Positions 23,989 to 35,277 of a stretch of DNA of 64,000 nucleotides are shown here, piece by piece. The stretch is taken from contig NC_134704.1 in the NCBI RefSeq assembly GCF_043290135.1, positions 14,400,001 through 14,464,000 on the forward strand, written 5' to 3'. Both the position numbers and the translations under genes were made by a program. The notes below the pieces were generated by a model that saw nothing but the letters and a program-made list of their open reading frames with translations, ran no database searches and had not been told where the DNA came from. Each line of letters starts with the position of its first letter. Position 1 is the stretch's first letter. The stretch is from Rhipicephalus microplus (Eukaryota; Arthropoda; Arachnida; Ixodida; Ixodidae).

Positions 23989-25291
23989 CGTCATGCATCG
24001 CCAAATGACCAATGCGGTGCCGTTTATAGACGAAAGCCCGCCTATCTTATGTAGTCGAGGGGGTCTGCTTAACCCACGTAATATTGCATAGCAGAAGCGT
24101 AGAATCGTACCAGGCATCGAAATATGTCGATAGCGTAAGAAGAAAGTGCTTTAAAGACTCCCCCCCCCCCCTCTTCTGTTACAAACCACTCAAAGATATG
24201 TTCACGCGTGGCCTTACGGACGCGTAAGGAGGAACAACTACAGCATAGTGGGCGCCTTAACAAATGCATTTGCAGGAGACATTCTAGGGTGGCTTGAAAC
24301 GGCCGATGCTCGACGCGCAGACATTCCCTTCTTTACGGCATGGCTGAGGCATGCACCGAGAACAGAAGGTGCTTCCAAATGAGAAGTCGATGCGCACGGG
24401 GTCCGATCGCGTTCTATAGACACGAGAAGGCGATGCTCAAGCGGCAACATTTTTTAGTTCACAAAGCACATGTCTCTCTCCATCCATTTCGTGCTTTTCA
24501 TGTCTATATAAACAAAGTTTACCTCATTCACCACTGGTAAGCAGGCGCAGATTTCAAAAAAAGATGCTTCGATGGGATATCGATCCATTTAAGCTGAAAC
24601 TTTGGCTCCAACCTCCGTTGCAGAGAAGTTACGGTACGCAGTTCCGGTAGCAAGGAGACAGGATGTCTCCCGTTCGCTACAATCGCGTTACCTTCCCCAC
24701 AGTTGCTAATACACCCGCTAATCCATACTCTTGGAACTACTAATCTACCTGCCTATCTTGGTAAACTAGGTAAACTTCCTGATTTGCCTAGACTGGGTAA
24801 AGTATCTATACGTCATCCCCCTAGTCTTTGAACCTAATACCGTCCTAGTTGATACTATATAGTCTTGCAACTGCACTCAGGTCACGATAGGCTCAGTGGG
24901 ATGGGATTGATAAAAACGATGTGTGGGAGGGAGGGGTGCTGCGAAACCTCCCCCTCCCCCCGATGCTCTAAGAAAAACACTTCGACTATTTTGTGAGCTG
25001 TAGCTTGCCGCGTATATATGACTCTCTTTGAAGACACGCGAGCTCTCACTGAGCGTCAATATACTCGCTTCGGAAAGTCGCATGACACCCACAAGAGAGT
25101 CAACATGACCCCATAAGAGAGTCAACGTGACATTTAGAAGATAATCTTATACGTGGTAACTGAGCATTCACCAAGAGGAGTCACACATCTCTCTTCTTTT
25201 GTCTTAGACTGTCACGTCAGCGCACACCTATGACTCACGACACACCCAGGAGTAGCAAGCGAAGTCGTGTGTGTATATGTATAGCCCACGA

Positions 25292-25293
<2 letters not shown>
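23989..25293. other. Non-coding spacer
   Basis: Short C runs lie near 24160 and 24950. ATAAGAGAGTCAAC-type 20-bp direct repeats lie at about 25090-25130. No gene recognised. Confidence 0.35.

Positions 25294-25377
<84 letters not shown>
25294..25377. repeat. (TA)n microsatellite, 84 bp
   Basis: Uninterrupted TA array. Confidence 0.95.
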
Positions 25378-25381
<4 letters not shown>

Positions 25382-26851
25382 GCTGTCGAGCACCGCAGAA
25401 GACTTATGTACTCGTGGCATCGAGTTCCTTAATCGGTACACTGAAAGACGATGGTCCCAACGGTGTCTCACCAGTGCCGGGCATTGCGTAACGCGTAGTA
25501 GGAGGCAGCTTCTATTTCAATCGCCTCCAGGGGATGTCACGACAGCGTTACGCAACCATGATACGACCTTGTCCAGCCTATCGCAGTCTTGCGCTATTCC
25601 CTCACTTAGTGTTAAGGGCAGGGGTAGAATAACTATCCGACGCGTTCCGTGAACGCGAAGTGCTCATCATCTCCGCCTACTCTTCGGATGAACGTCTTGC
25701 GTTACTATCAAGTGACCCAATTCCTTCCGAGCTTTGTAAGCCACACAAAAACCCACGGTCTCTTTGAGCCTTCACCTACAAGACGACACGAAGGCGAAGG
25801 CCACATCTTCTCAGTCGATGTGTAAGGGGCGTAAGAGTACACGAGTCGTAGCTGCACGTGCCAAGCGCCGTCTTCATTGTCTCCCGTAAAGGTCACACGC
25901 TCTCCGATTTCGTTCGCCGCCCAAAGGAGAACGCTGCAACGGCATCGTGTGCCATTACATGACGTCATATCGGAGTCTGCAACGCCATGATTTTGTGGTT
26001 TATGACGTCATTGTGACGTCATAACGTGATTTTTTTCTTTGCATTGCTCATCCACGACGCCGATGGACTGTCACCGCCGACGGTCAAGTATCCCGTTTGA
26101 TGGAGCCTTAATAAGAAACGTTAGCCAGCCACTTTCTCTTTCACTTGCACTCTCTTTGTCCACTCACTCGACGCCGCAAGACTTCTCGGCGCCGTGAACA
26201 CGTATTATGACAGGTTATAAACGGTTCACGAGACATGGTTTTCACGGTTTACGAAACATACAGCTTCCATTACCGAGATAACCACGTTGCTCAACTGTAG
26301 ATCTTCAGCAGCCATGACGGCTGCGGTAAATAATTATGCAACATTATAGGCCAGACTAGAGCACGGAGAAAACTGTTTCCCGAACAGCCAATTAGACCGA
26401 GACGCAAGCAGGCGACTGCTGTAACCAACATCGTCAGTATTCGAACATGAGAGGTTTATTCAACTAAATGAAATAACCTGCTTAATGATAGTGTCTAGAA
26501 ACTCACCCTGATAACGTTCTCTGAATGCAGTATTTCAGTGACTGCGTTCGTTAAACCGGGCGAAGTTAGTATATGCATATGAATGAATAGAGCAAGAATA
26601 TTTTAAAAAACTGTGCTCGTTCTCGAAAACTGACCAAGCACATCGTTAAACCGATTAGTACACGGTATTGACAAAAAAAAGGAGGGGGCAAGATTACAGG
26701 CACGTACAGCGTAAACTCTTTTGAAACATGGAACTAAACTATTTTTCAATGTTTTATTTCCACGCTGCTGGTTTTTTTTTTAATATTTTGCGTCACAGGT
26801 ACTTTTTACCTTGCCGCCCCCGCAATTGTTTTACTGCAATGCGGTGTCGTA
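25378..26851. other. Non-coding; TGACGTCA cluster at 25960-26021
   Basis: Three TGACGTCA palindromes within 62 bp (25960, 26003, 26014). The block CGACGCCGATGGACTGTCAC at about 26056 has a diverged relative at about 62290-62310, so this is probably part of a dispersed repeat. No gene recognised. Confidence 0.45.
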
Positions 26852-26864
26852 TTGCTGTTCATAA

Positions 26865-27105
26865 TGATTTATTGATACGTGGGGTTTAACGACCCAAAAC
26901 CACCACATGATTATGAGACGCCGTAATGGAGGGCTCCCGAAATTTCGACCACCTGGGGTTCTCTAATGTGCACTCAAATCTGAGCACACGAGCCTGAAAA
27001 CGTTTCCGCCTCCATCGAAAATGCAGGCTCTGCAGCCGGGTTTCCAAACCGCGACCTGCGGGTCAGCAGCCGAGTACCTTAGCCACTAGACCACCACGGC
27101 GGGGC
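26865..27105 (-). mobile_element. tRNA-SINE, full length
   Basis: Reads from the tail (TTATTGATACGTGGGG) through GATTATGAGACGCCG and GGGCTCCCGAAATTTCGACC to a head with AGCCACTAGACCACCACGG (A-box arm) and GCCGGGTTTCCAAACCGCG (B-box arm). Flanks TTGCTGTTCATAA (26852-26864) and TTGCTGATCGTAA (27106-27118) match at 11 of 13 positions and look like the target-site duplication. Confidence 0.92.
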
Positions 27106-27118
27106 TTGCTGATCGTAA

Positions 27119-28440
27119 ACTAAAGAAACATTTTACACGTACAGTCGCGTGCACGCCTGTGTATAGCGCGCGAGCAGGTGGCCTTGCTTTGCGGGGCGAC
27201 ACCTGGAGACAGTTGCGGGCTCTGACGTTGTGTGCCGAGGCGAGTCTAATACACATGCTGACTTGCCTCGCACGAGTGACAGCGTTGAAATGGGCGCTTG
27301 ATGTTTAACCGAAGATATGCACGCTCCCTCAAGGCCTATTAGATATCTCGATTCCAAAAGATGACGGGTTCCGCCAGATTCTCACTCTCCCCCTTCCGAG
27401 GGCTTTCTGCACGTACAGTGGTTTCACGCTTTGGTGGTTTTAATTGCGCCTATAGTGCGTGATCGACCCATCTGTTACCAAGTGAAGATGTCATTTGATA
27501 CTGACATCACGTGACGTCACAGTATTGGAATAACGATGACGTCATTCGCGACTTCATCGCGTGACGCTGACCTTTTTTCGTCCCTCGTGTCGACGTAGGC
27601 GAATGCGACAGTAAGTTTTCCTGTTTCGCGAAGCATTTGAGGCTTTCGTCATAACTCCTCTATGGAACTGCACGCTTCATGGAGAAAGACCGCGCACCTA
27701 AATGTTCATGGGTTTTGCTTTTGTTCAATAGCAAGACAAGTGTTTCGAATAAAGTTTCTAAGTGTTTATTTTTTCTCCCTTTCTCTCTCTCTGCTGAAGC
27801 AGCTGATAACAACTAAAAAGAGGAGACCGTCTGAAAATTCTAATCTACGACCGGCATCGCGGAGTGGAATTTCTCTACTGCGACGGCGCTGGTTCACCGG
27901 ATTCGTCGTCGTAAGCCGACGAATCCCGGAGGTGAATCGAGAGCACCGCTCGAAAGGCAGGAAGCGGACATGCACTGTTTATTGGAGAATCAATCGCGTG
28001 ACCTCATTGTCTTGGCACTACAACTAACACACAGGGAAGGTGCTTGTGTCAGCTTGATGTGAATAAAAAAATACAATAAGAAGGGAAATGCCAGAGGGGT
28101 GTCGTCAGATTTGCGAAATCGTGTTCTCTGTTTACCAACCACAGTTGCTTTTACAGTGCGGAAGAATTCCCAGATTATACGTGAGTGTGGCCTTCAATAC
28201 GTACGAGGAACAATTTTGGTGGCTGAAAGTCATCGCACATACGTATGTATAAAACAATAACACACCGTGTGTGTTTACTAAAGCACTTCGATAAAGTAAT
28301 AGGAAATTAAAGTCACGCCGTTGAAGGGAAAGAACAAAAAGGGCGGTCCATGAAAACGCTAATAGACCGTTTGGCTAAAAGTGGCTTCAAAATGTCAGTA
28401 GAATCAAATGTTTGCGAAACATGAAGCTACACCGATTCAT
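27119..28440. other. Non-coding; two TGACGTCA sites
   Basis: TGACGTCA at 27512 and 27537. A 10-bp perfect hairpin (GGATTCGTCG / CGACGAATCC, loop 8) at 27899-27926. A frame at 27662-28027 has no recognisable domain. Confidence 0.4.
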
Positions 28441-28444
28441 CTTA

Positions 28445-28687
28445 ATATTAATAATATCGGGCGTTTCACATTCCAAAACCACGATATGATTATGAGACGC
28501 CGTAGTGGGGGAGGGGGGGGGGGGGGGCTGCAGAAATTTCGACCATCTGGTGTACTTTAAGCTTCACTGACAGACAGTACACAAGTCTCTACCATTTCGC
28601 CCCCACCGAAAGGCGACCGCCGCTGCCGGAATCGAACCCGGGACCTTCCAGTCAGCAGCTGAGCAGCGACTCATTCACCGTGGCAGA
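28445..28687 (-). mobile_element. tRNA-SINE, diverged, with poly-G expansion
   Basis: Body blocks CCAAAACCACGATATGATTA and AATTTCGACCATCTGG, and a head with GCCGGAATCGAACCCGGGAC (B-box arm). The family's GTGGAGGGCTCC block is replaced by a long G run at about 28507-28527. Confidence 0.88.
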
Positions 28688-28703
28688 TCGAGCCACGGTG
28701 AAT

Positions 28704-29125
28704 CAGTAACGAAGCGGCTTTCGTGAACTGTTTTGCAAATACAGCCCACGGTACAATATCGTCACTTCATTTTGGGCAGTTCTTCTCCAGTGAGCTAACT
28801 TGCTTTGTCCGAATTTCACGGTGCTGAGCCTATTCTTTACCTCCACCTGCGCCCACCCACCTCAATGTTTTTCCCCTCAACACTGGCGATTGTCCAAGAT
28901 TATTCAAAACAACCGCAACGCCTCACATCTTACCCCCTAGCTTCCATTCACGTGCAAGGTTGCTTTTATTGAAGACTACCTTGAATTCTATACATCTGCA
29001 AAAAAAAAAATTTCAGAACTTGCGGCGCACAAGCCTCCCTATTTAAGTGCAGGCTGCCTTCAACACAAATGTGTAAAACATTGAAGTAAATAAGATAATT
29101 AAAATTTCCATTTCATTACCTATTC
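28704..29125. other. Non-coding spacer
   Basis: Nothing recognised. Confidence 0.35.
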
Positions 29126-29330
29126 TCTGTCCGCCTCTGTGGTTACGCTGCTCGGCTGCTGGCCCTGAGAGGTTGCGGGTTCAATCTAGGTCGTATTTCT
29201 ATGAAAGCGCAATGATAGAAGCCCGGGCTTTGTATGATGTCAGTGCACGCTAAAAAAATATAGCCAGAGTCCTATACGGCGTCCACCACAATCATATCGT
29301 TGTTTTAGCGCGCAAAACCTCAGATGTTAC
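29126..29330 (+). mobile_element. tRNA-SINE, variant head
   Basis: CCGCCTCTGTGGTTACGCTG followed by the B-box arm GGTTGCGGGTTCAATCTAGG, a decayed body (GTGCACGCTAAA) and the tail echo TTTTAGCGCGCAAAACCTCA. It fits the main family's layout with a different head. Confidence 0.65.
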
Positions 29331-30279
29331 TATAATATTATCGAGACTAATGACAACCAACACACAATTCTGCCAAGGAAAAATATCGGAGACGTCTTTT
29401 GTAGTGAATATCACAAAATGCGGAGAAAGTATAAATGGGAGGAGATACCTGGCCGCTGGCAGGGACAGAATCTCATTATCATGTTTCTATGTTATCTCAG
29501 AAGTGTATTTGTATGCATCTATCTGCGTGTCTCTGCCTATATATATATCTTTTATCGAAATTGTGATGTTTCTGTCCTCAAAGAAAAGTTGTTGTTTTTT
29601 TGGCTATTGGATCCAGCGCGAAATTGAATATTAAACGGTTATACACGATTTGCACGGCATCATGAAAGGCATGAAGCGTCGTCGTGCATTGAGAGCCATG
29701 GAAGCTGAGAGATGCCGCAGCTATGTCAAGGCATACATTATCGCAGAAGTAGCAGCGTGTGTGGTGAAGCAGTGCATGCACCGCGGCGGCGAGGGTCAGG
29801 GAGCCCCTCGCCAACTGAGCTCAATGCGCGCCAGCGACAGGCTCGATCGGGCAGCGGTGGGGCGAGGGGGGTCACCGTTGCGAGCAGCCGTCGCCAAGGC
29901 GACCACATTACTGCTATGCAAAAAATGCATTAGTCATTTAGTTGCCCCCTCCCTCCCCCTCCTCATTCGTGGGGCCTGCGTTACGTCGACAGCACGTTCG
30001 TTGGACGCAGCAAACTTTCCGCCAGAAAACGACGATTCATTACTGCCTGTGCCAAACGTGCGCGCGCTTTGAGTCGAACGAGCAGGATAAGCGATTTTTT
30101 TTTATCACGATAAAAAATGGTTTGACGAAAAAAAAACATGGGACAAAAAGAATATAAATAAAGTCACATGACAACTGCATACTAACAATTCAACTTTTGT
30201 TGAAAAAGAAAAAAAGGAACAAATACCACCAGGCCTGCGTGGAACGCGCTGAACTGCCATGGCTCATTCACACGGAGCC
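29331..30279. other. Non-coding spacer
   Basis: A plus-strand frame at 29650-30072 (basic, Arg/Ala-rich) has no recognised domain, and the overlapping region is GC-rich. Poly-A stretches lie at 30092-30215. Confidence 0.35.
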
Positions 30280-30448
30280 TTCCGACCGCTGAAAGCGCTC
30301 CGAATCCGATTCGGCGGCGGCAAGATCCGCCGAAAGGGCCCTCTCCGCGCCAATCCGCTCTTGGGCTAATTTCAGCGGCGTCTGCCGCCGGATCTGCTTG
30401 CCGCGAACCAATAGGAGCGCTAGCCGAGGAACTTGAAAAAATGGCGGC
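30280..30448 (+). promoter_or_regulatory. CpG-rich candidate promoter of the MADF exon
   Basis: GC- and CpG-rich with a CCAAT box at 30408-30412 and AAAATGGCGGCC (30437-30448), a good match to the YY1 motif that often overlaps the start codon of TATA-less genes. No TATA box is seen. The inference rests on motifs and on its position next to a domain-bearing exon. Confidence 0.45.
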
Positions 30449-30621
30449 CAAGACCGACTCGCTCGTCACGTCACAGTCAAGTAACGTGCGCTTAGCAGGA
30501 ATACTCATTGAATCGGTGCGCAACCACCTCGTGTTATACGACAAACACCACCCCAAGCACAAGGACAGCTTGCTAGAGGGCAACTTGTGAAATAGAATAG
30601 GAAACGGGTTCGGATTCACTG
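30441..30621 (+). pseudogene. MADF-domain first exon with premature stop
   Basis: From the ATG at 30441 the frame gives 49 residues. GILIESVRNHLVLYDKHHPK followed by HKDSLLEGNL (about residues 20-49) fits the start of a MADF (Adf-1/Myb-SANT-like) DNA-binding domain: Leu-Ile-Glu-x-Val, Leu-Tyr-Asp-Lys, His-Pro, Lys-Asp-Ser-Leu. The next codon, 30588-30590, is TGA exactly where the family has its conserved Trp. Beyond it the frame continues NRIGNGFGFTG, matching the domain's Trp-x-x-Ile spacing, and reaches a good splice donor (CACTG|GTAAGC, GT at 30622). MADF proteins are insect and tick transcription factors or PIF/Harbinger transposase partners. I found no second exon downstream. It may be a pseudogene, a nonsense allele, an assembly error, or a transposon-borne MADF gene. 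The start is supported by the absence of an upstream ATG in this frame and by the CpG-rich flank. Confidence 0.6.
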
Positions 30622-30622
30622 G

Positions 30623-31097
30623 TAAGCACGAATTCCCGTGGCTATGTCGCTTTGCTTCTTAAATCGCGAGCACCTTGTGATGTAGTTGCCTATCCGAGTT
30701 ACAATGAGCGTTGAAACGCGCGCGTCCTCATTTTTGTTGTCGTTTTAGCGTGCTCTTCACAGCACCGTTCTGTGAGGAGAACAACGAAAAGGCTACGGAC
30801 CATGTTCAACGATGAGCTCGGCGATGCGCGTACTGCTTTCTTCGACATAAACGACGCAGCAGACGAAACATCGCGGGCACTTTGCACGTCTGTTCACTAT
30901 CCTGACTGCGTTGTATTCACAAACGCTCCATGACTTGAACTTGATTTGCCACCACCGAAAGGCAGCGCGCAAAACAAAACAAAAAAATCAAACGCTTCAT
31001 GGGCGCACCGAAGCTGCGAGCCGCCGACAGCATCCGGAGAGCAGCGCTTCCATCCCGCGCTCACCTGTTATTGATTGTTTACTCGGCACAAGGTCCC
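30623..31097. other. Possible intron or spacer
   Basis: If the MADF exon is real this is the start of its intron. No second exon with a Trp-x-x-Leu-Arg MADF motif was found. Confidence 0.35.
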
Positions 31098-31195
31098 GAT
31101 GGTATATGGTCCCTGTAATGGTCTAAATATGGTCCCTGTATATGGTCTAAATATGGCCCCTGTATATGGTATAAAGGTCCCTGTATGTTGTATTG
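31098..31195 (+). repeat. 24-bp minisatellite built on TATGGTCCCTGTATATGG
   Basis: About three and a half head-to-tail units of a TATGGTCCCTGTATATGG plus TCTAAA unit with a few substitutions. Further unit copies lie at about 31360-31390, and a reversed copy (TATATAGGGACCATATA) lies at about 31399-31415. Confidence 0.75.
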
Positions 31196-31359
31196 ATACA
31201 CAACAGCCGGCACAGCCTTGCTTCACGAAAGAGAAAGACGACGTCGCTTGCTGGTTGTTGATGAATTGTCGCCATCTTGTTCGCCGAGCACGGTCCATCG
31301 TATATAACTTAATAAATAAGTTACTCGTAACACTATTGGTGGAGGTTACTCGTAACAGT

Positions 31360-31452
31360 ATAAAGGTCCCTGTAGATGGTCCCTACGGTACAGGACCTAT
31401 ATAGGGACCATATACAGTTACTCTAATTCAGCGTAAAGCCCCTATATAGGGG
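31360..31452. repeat. Second minisatellite block with inverted units and a palindrome
   Basis: GGTCCCTGTAGATGGTCCC followed by CCTATATAGGGACCATATA, which is the unit reversed. A perfect 14-bp palindrome CCCCTATATAGGGG is at 31439-31452. Confidence 0.65.
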
Positions 31453-32319
31453 CTCGGATTCCGCGTATAAGGTGTCTCGATGTCTCCTGCAGAGGCGCGC
31501 CCTCATCGAGGCACCCTAATTCGGCGAATTCGTCGGTGCAGTGCGCTTCCAGTGCGAACGACGCTGCGTTTCAGCGACAGGAGAATTCCGGTCGCTGTAA
31601 AAAGCGGATTATTCAGTGTGAACTTTAAACGTCACAGCAACAGCTAGACGAGACATCGAAGAAGAGCCTTTCAGAGCCTTTTCTAAGACACTGTTTGAAT
31701 AGCTGCTTCAAGCACACCACACGCCATAACTCAGTGTGTGGTATAGGCAGGCATTCACCAAGCCATGCTTCGTCATTCTTCGGAGAATCGCCGCACTCGC
31801 TGTCCACTCGCAAGAAATCTTGTGCAACGTTTTATGCTGTGGTTGAAGACAATGAAGAATTACGCCAAAAGCTTTTGTAATCCCCACAATCCCCCAAAGT
31901 GGGCATGAGCCACAGTTGTGAACAAGACCAAGATTTTGTAATTGGTTTGATCATTCAACGACCCACTCGTTGCACAATTCGCATTCTGTGACACTTGGTG
32001 GTTCCTTTGCTGTTCTAAAACGCTTTATTACTCATATTAACGTGATTCCTTTCCCAACATCAGGCCTGTCTAGAAATAGTTTGCAAATACGTTTCAGGCC
32101 ATAAAACAAAAATGAGAAGCATCGAACAACGGTCGACGAGATCAGTCTTCCGAGAAGCAGCTGCTCAAGTACGCAGTGTTGCTGACACTTTTGAACCCGT
32201 TCCGGAGTAGCTTCTCCTCCTGGACGCCTGTGTATGTTTGCCTGACTTCCGATAAAGCATGCTGTGCACAATTCACAGTTGCTGGTGATTTCAAGCATCA
32301 AAAAAAATAAAAAAAACAG
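31453..32319. other. Non-coding, one weak coding-like stretch
   Basis: A plus-strand frame at 31695-31880 ends in a charged, possibly helical segment (FYAVVEDNEELRQKLL). I cannot assign it and treat it as unproven. Confidence 0.3.
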
Positions 32320-32411
32320 CTTGGCTCAGTGGTAGAATATTTGGTAGAATATTAGGCTGGCACGCAGGGTACCCGGGCTCGAATACCATCGTGTACTTGG
32401 TGTTTTTTTTT
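32320..32411 (+). mobile_element. tRNA-like Pol III unit with internal duplication
   Basis: CTTGGCTCAGTGGTAGAATA carries a perfect A box (TGGCTCAGTGG, 32322-32332). ACCCGGGCTCGAATACC is a B-box arm. Between them TGGTAGAATATT is tandemly duplicated, which lengthens the D-arm region and would wreck a tRNA fold. A T run at 32402-32411 would stop Pol III. It is a tRNA pseudogene or short SINE; I do not assign an amino acid. Confidence 0.65.
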
Positions 32412-32714
32412 TCAATTACTGAGTTTTTATATTTCGTGCGATAGTGATTACGGACACCGGCGGCGGCGGTGGACAACTACGGCGCACGCGCCCCTTGTCG
32501 TGATGCCATAACAACTTTCGAAGCAAAATCACATGTTCACCGTGAACAGAACTAAAAACCTCAGATGTGCGCATCCAGGCACTATCGTGAGCAATATGAG
32601 CTCGAAAACGCGAGCGCGTGGCAAATAGTTTGAAAACCGAGATAACGTGATACGTGGATCGCGCTGCTGAAACTAGAGGTGAAACGAGGGCGCTCTTCCG
32701 CTGACTGTTGGCAT
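32412..32714. other. Non-coding spacer
   Basis: Nothing recognised. Confidence 0.3.
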
Positions 32715-33112
32715 TCCCGCAAGATTCCTATTTACCAATACTTTACTGTGCCCGGCAGTGCTTAAACACTTTGACTCTTCCTTTTCCGGCCTCTGCCAGT
32801 ACAGTGCGGAGGTGGCTGACACCTACCACATGGTATGGGCATGCCAGCTCAATCCTTTTTTACCACCGAACCCAAATCCAACAAGAGAGGACTGGGAGGC
32901 AGCCGTGCTCGGTTGCCAGGACCTTGCGGCCCAACGAGCTATGGTCCAGCATGCCAGGACAGCAGCCACGACCAATGGGGTCCCTGACTAAGGACTCCAC
33001 CTAGTACTGCAGGGAGGCTGACCCACTAGAGGCTGGTCTCCCGGCTAGCAACCTCTGTATTTTTTTTGTTTTTTTTCCTAAATAAATGTTTACTACTATT
33101 ACTACTACTGCA
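32715..33112 (+). mobile_element. 5'-truncated LINE 3' end, RNase H-bearing (I/Jockey-like) type
   Basis: The frame ending at TAA (32989-32991) gives the C-terminus typical of abundant tick LINEs: CPAVLKHFD, EVADTYHMVWAC, NPFLPPNPNPTREDWEAAV and a final TTNGVPD. In that family the segment is a Cys/His knuckle after RNase H. Here the first Cys pair is lost while His and the last Cys remain. A 3' UTR of about 100 bp, a T-rich stretch, AAATAAATG and an (ACT)n tail follow. Only about 90 codons of the protein are present, so this is a dead truncated copy. Clade assignment is by resemblance. Confidence 0.8.
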
Positions 33113-33714
33113 AGATACCTGCTGTGAAGCGGCAGCTAATCGCGTGTCGTCGGCCACTAGCAAGAATAACATGAAAAAATTCACCGAAAAAGAATAAGTG
33201 AAACATGCATATCAAAATGCTAAACGAACACCACCTACATGTAATAAAATCGTAGCCTGTGTATACTGCGGCAGTGTATACGTCAAAGCCGATGTCTTTG
33301 TAGCTGCATAGGCTAATTGGTAGTGGCTGCGCATTGAAGTGAGGTCATATCACCGCTAGCGGCCACTGACACGCTTTAAGCTGCCTTTTGCAGCAACGAT
33401 ACCGAGGCGGCGGGGGTGTCAACAGCAAGCGGAAGAGCGCCGCCCTCTCCACAGCGACCGCTGCGAATCAGTCGATGTGTGGTTCGAGGCTATTGGCCAC
33501 TCACTCGCTTGTTGGAGCTCATACTGCTCACGATACCTAATCTCCCTCCGCCTTGTTGAACGCAAGAGATGCAAGAGAGATACAGCCTAGAGCATTTTTA
33601 ACTGCATCGCATGAGCGTCGACCGCATGCAGTATCACCGCCTTGTTACAGCACCTTTTCGTGTCCCTGCGCGCACTATATACTGCCGGTCTCGCGCCGAT
33701 ACTGCGGGCTGTCG
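33113..33714. other. Non-coding spacer
   Basis: Nothing recognised. Confidence 0.35.
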
Positions 33715-33725
33715 ACGCCCGCACG

Positions 33726-33756
<31 letters not shown>

Positions 33757-33994
33757 TATTGATATGTGGGGTTTAACGTCCCAAAACCTTCATATGATTA
33801 TGAGAGACGCCATAGTGGAGGGCTCTGGAAATTTCGTCCACCTGAGGTTCGGTAACGTGCACCCAAATCTGAGCACACGGGCCTACAACATTTCCGCCTC
33901 CATAGGAAATGCAGCCACCGCAGCGGGGATTCGAACCGGCAACCTGTGTGTCAGCAGACGAGTACCTTAGCCACTAGACCACCGCGGCGGGGCA
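33726..33994 (-). mobile_element. tRNA-SINE, best full-length copy
   Basis: From a (TTGA)n tail through GATATGTGGGGTTTAACGTC, GATTATGAGAGACGCCATAG, GGCCTACAACATTTCCGCC, the B-box arm GGGATTCGAACCGGC, and the A-box arm TTAGCCACTAGACCACCGCG. ACGCCCGCACG (33715-33725) and ACGCCCGCGCG (33995-34005) flank it, a target-site duplication with one mismatch. It is the best reference copy in this window for the family, which I believe is the tick SINE Ruka or a close relative. Confidence 0.93.
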
Positions 33995-34005
33995 ACGCCC
34001 GCGCG

Positions 34006-35277
34006 ATATAGTAAAAATCGCTGGATGCTGTACCCGGATGAGCACATCTTCCGATTTGGGTTCTGTTCACAGTGAAAATACGGTCTGTTTCCTATCTTCA
34101 TTTTTCTTTTTTTTTCCTCAATAATGGTTCAGTTGTTAGTATGCGCCTGTCTTCTGGTTTGCGTACTCGTGTCCCACGTTTTTCGCGCCATTTTTTTTTT
34201 CATGATGATCGACCAGCTCGCTAAACAGTCTACCCTTCTTAACTTTTCTTCATCGTAGCATTTTATGAATGCCATGTCCAGATCCCTTCTGCGCCTTGGT
34301 GAACAAAAGGAGCGGCAAGGAAGCTGCCTTTTCATACGGATTATAGTCGCTGTGCAAGTGCCATTCGGGAAGTCGAATGAGAAGCAGCCGCAACCCAGAA
34401 AAAATGCGAGCGGACTCTAGTGTCGTTTCGCGCTCCTTCAATTCAACGCCCCTTAGTGACAACTGCGACAAACGTCAGCTATGTTACAAGTAGACGAATT
34501 GAGAGACCGAGAGAGGGTTACTTAACGGGAACCTGCAACTTCTGTCTGAATATGTGCCTAGCATTCCTTTTGATGACGGATCCATATATAGTAGCCTACT
34601 AATAGACCCTGGAAAGTTGAATGTAGAGTTCATGATGCGCGTTAACTAGATAGGGCAAGATGTGGCATACAAGAGTCGTCTTCCACTGAGCAACTATATC
34701 TGGACCTAGATTCTGTGGACTTCCGCAGTATCCCTGGTGATACTGCCTCTTATATTTGATCGTGACGTGACGAAGTTAACACATCGGACAAAATAAATAG
34801 CGAGTGCTACAAAACAGGTGGCAATATGGACTTGCCAAAAGCGCCCAAGTGTTGTACCTAGCCCCACCAAGTGGGCAAAAATAGTTGGCTTTAGATGAAA
34901 CGAAATATCAAAATAAACAGCTCAATTAACCAATTGCATGATAGACCAAACCGGACCAGCGCTGATTGGTCTTTCTGGTCGTCACTTTATTACAATTTTT
35001 TTTATGTTTTACCGCGGTAGCGTATGCCAACAAGCTCGGTTTCACACGCATCCAAACAAGATATACTGGAGCTACTATATACTTGCAATCGCAGTGCGAT
35101 GCCCCAGTTCCGTGATGAAACTAAAATGGCACGTGTGCAAACACGACGAGTGTATTCAGTTCAAGTCGTTCTGTGACGATCGATAATGTCCGTGCTTCTT
35201 GGAACGAGGAAAGCATTACGACAGACGAGGTTCCTAAATCGCGGAGCACTTCCGACAAAATTGAATGCGCGAACAAC
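34006..35277. other. Non-coding spacer
   Basis: Short frames at 34129-34471 (minus) and 34938-35186 (plus) have no recognised domain. Confidence 0.35.

Noticed and set aside
26215..26275. Operator-like direct repeat (ACGGTTCACGAGACAT / ACGGTTTACGAAACAT)
   Set aside because: Only two imperfect copies, no gene nearby and no further support.
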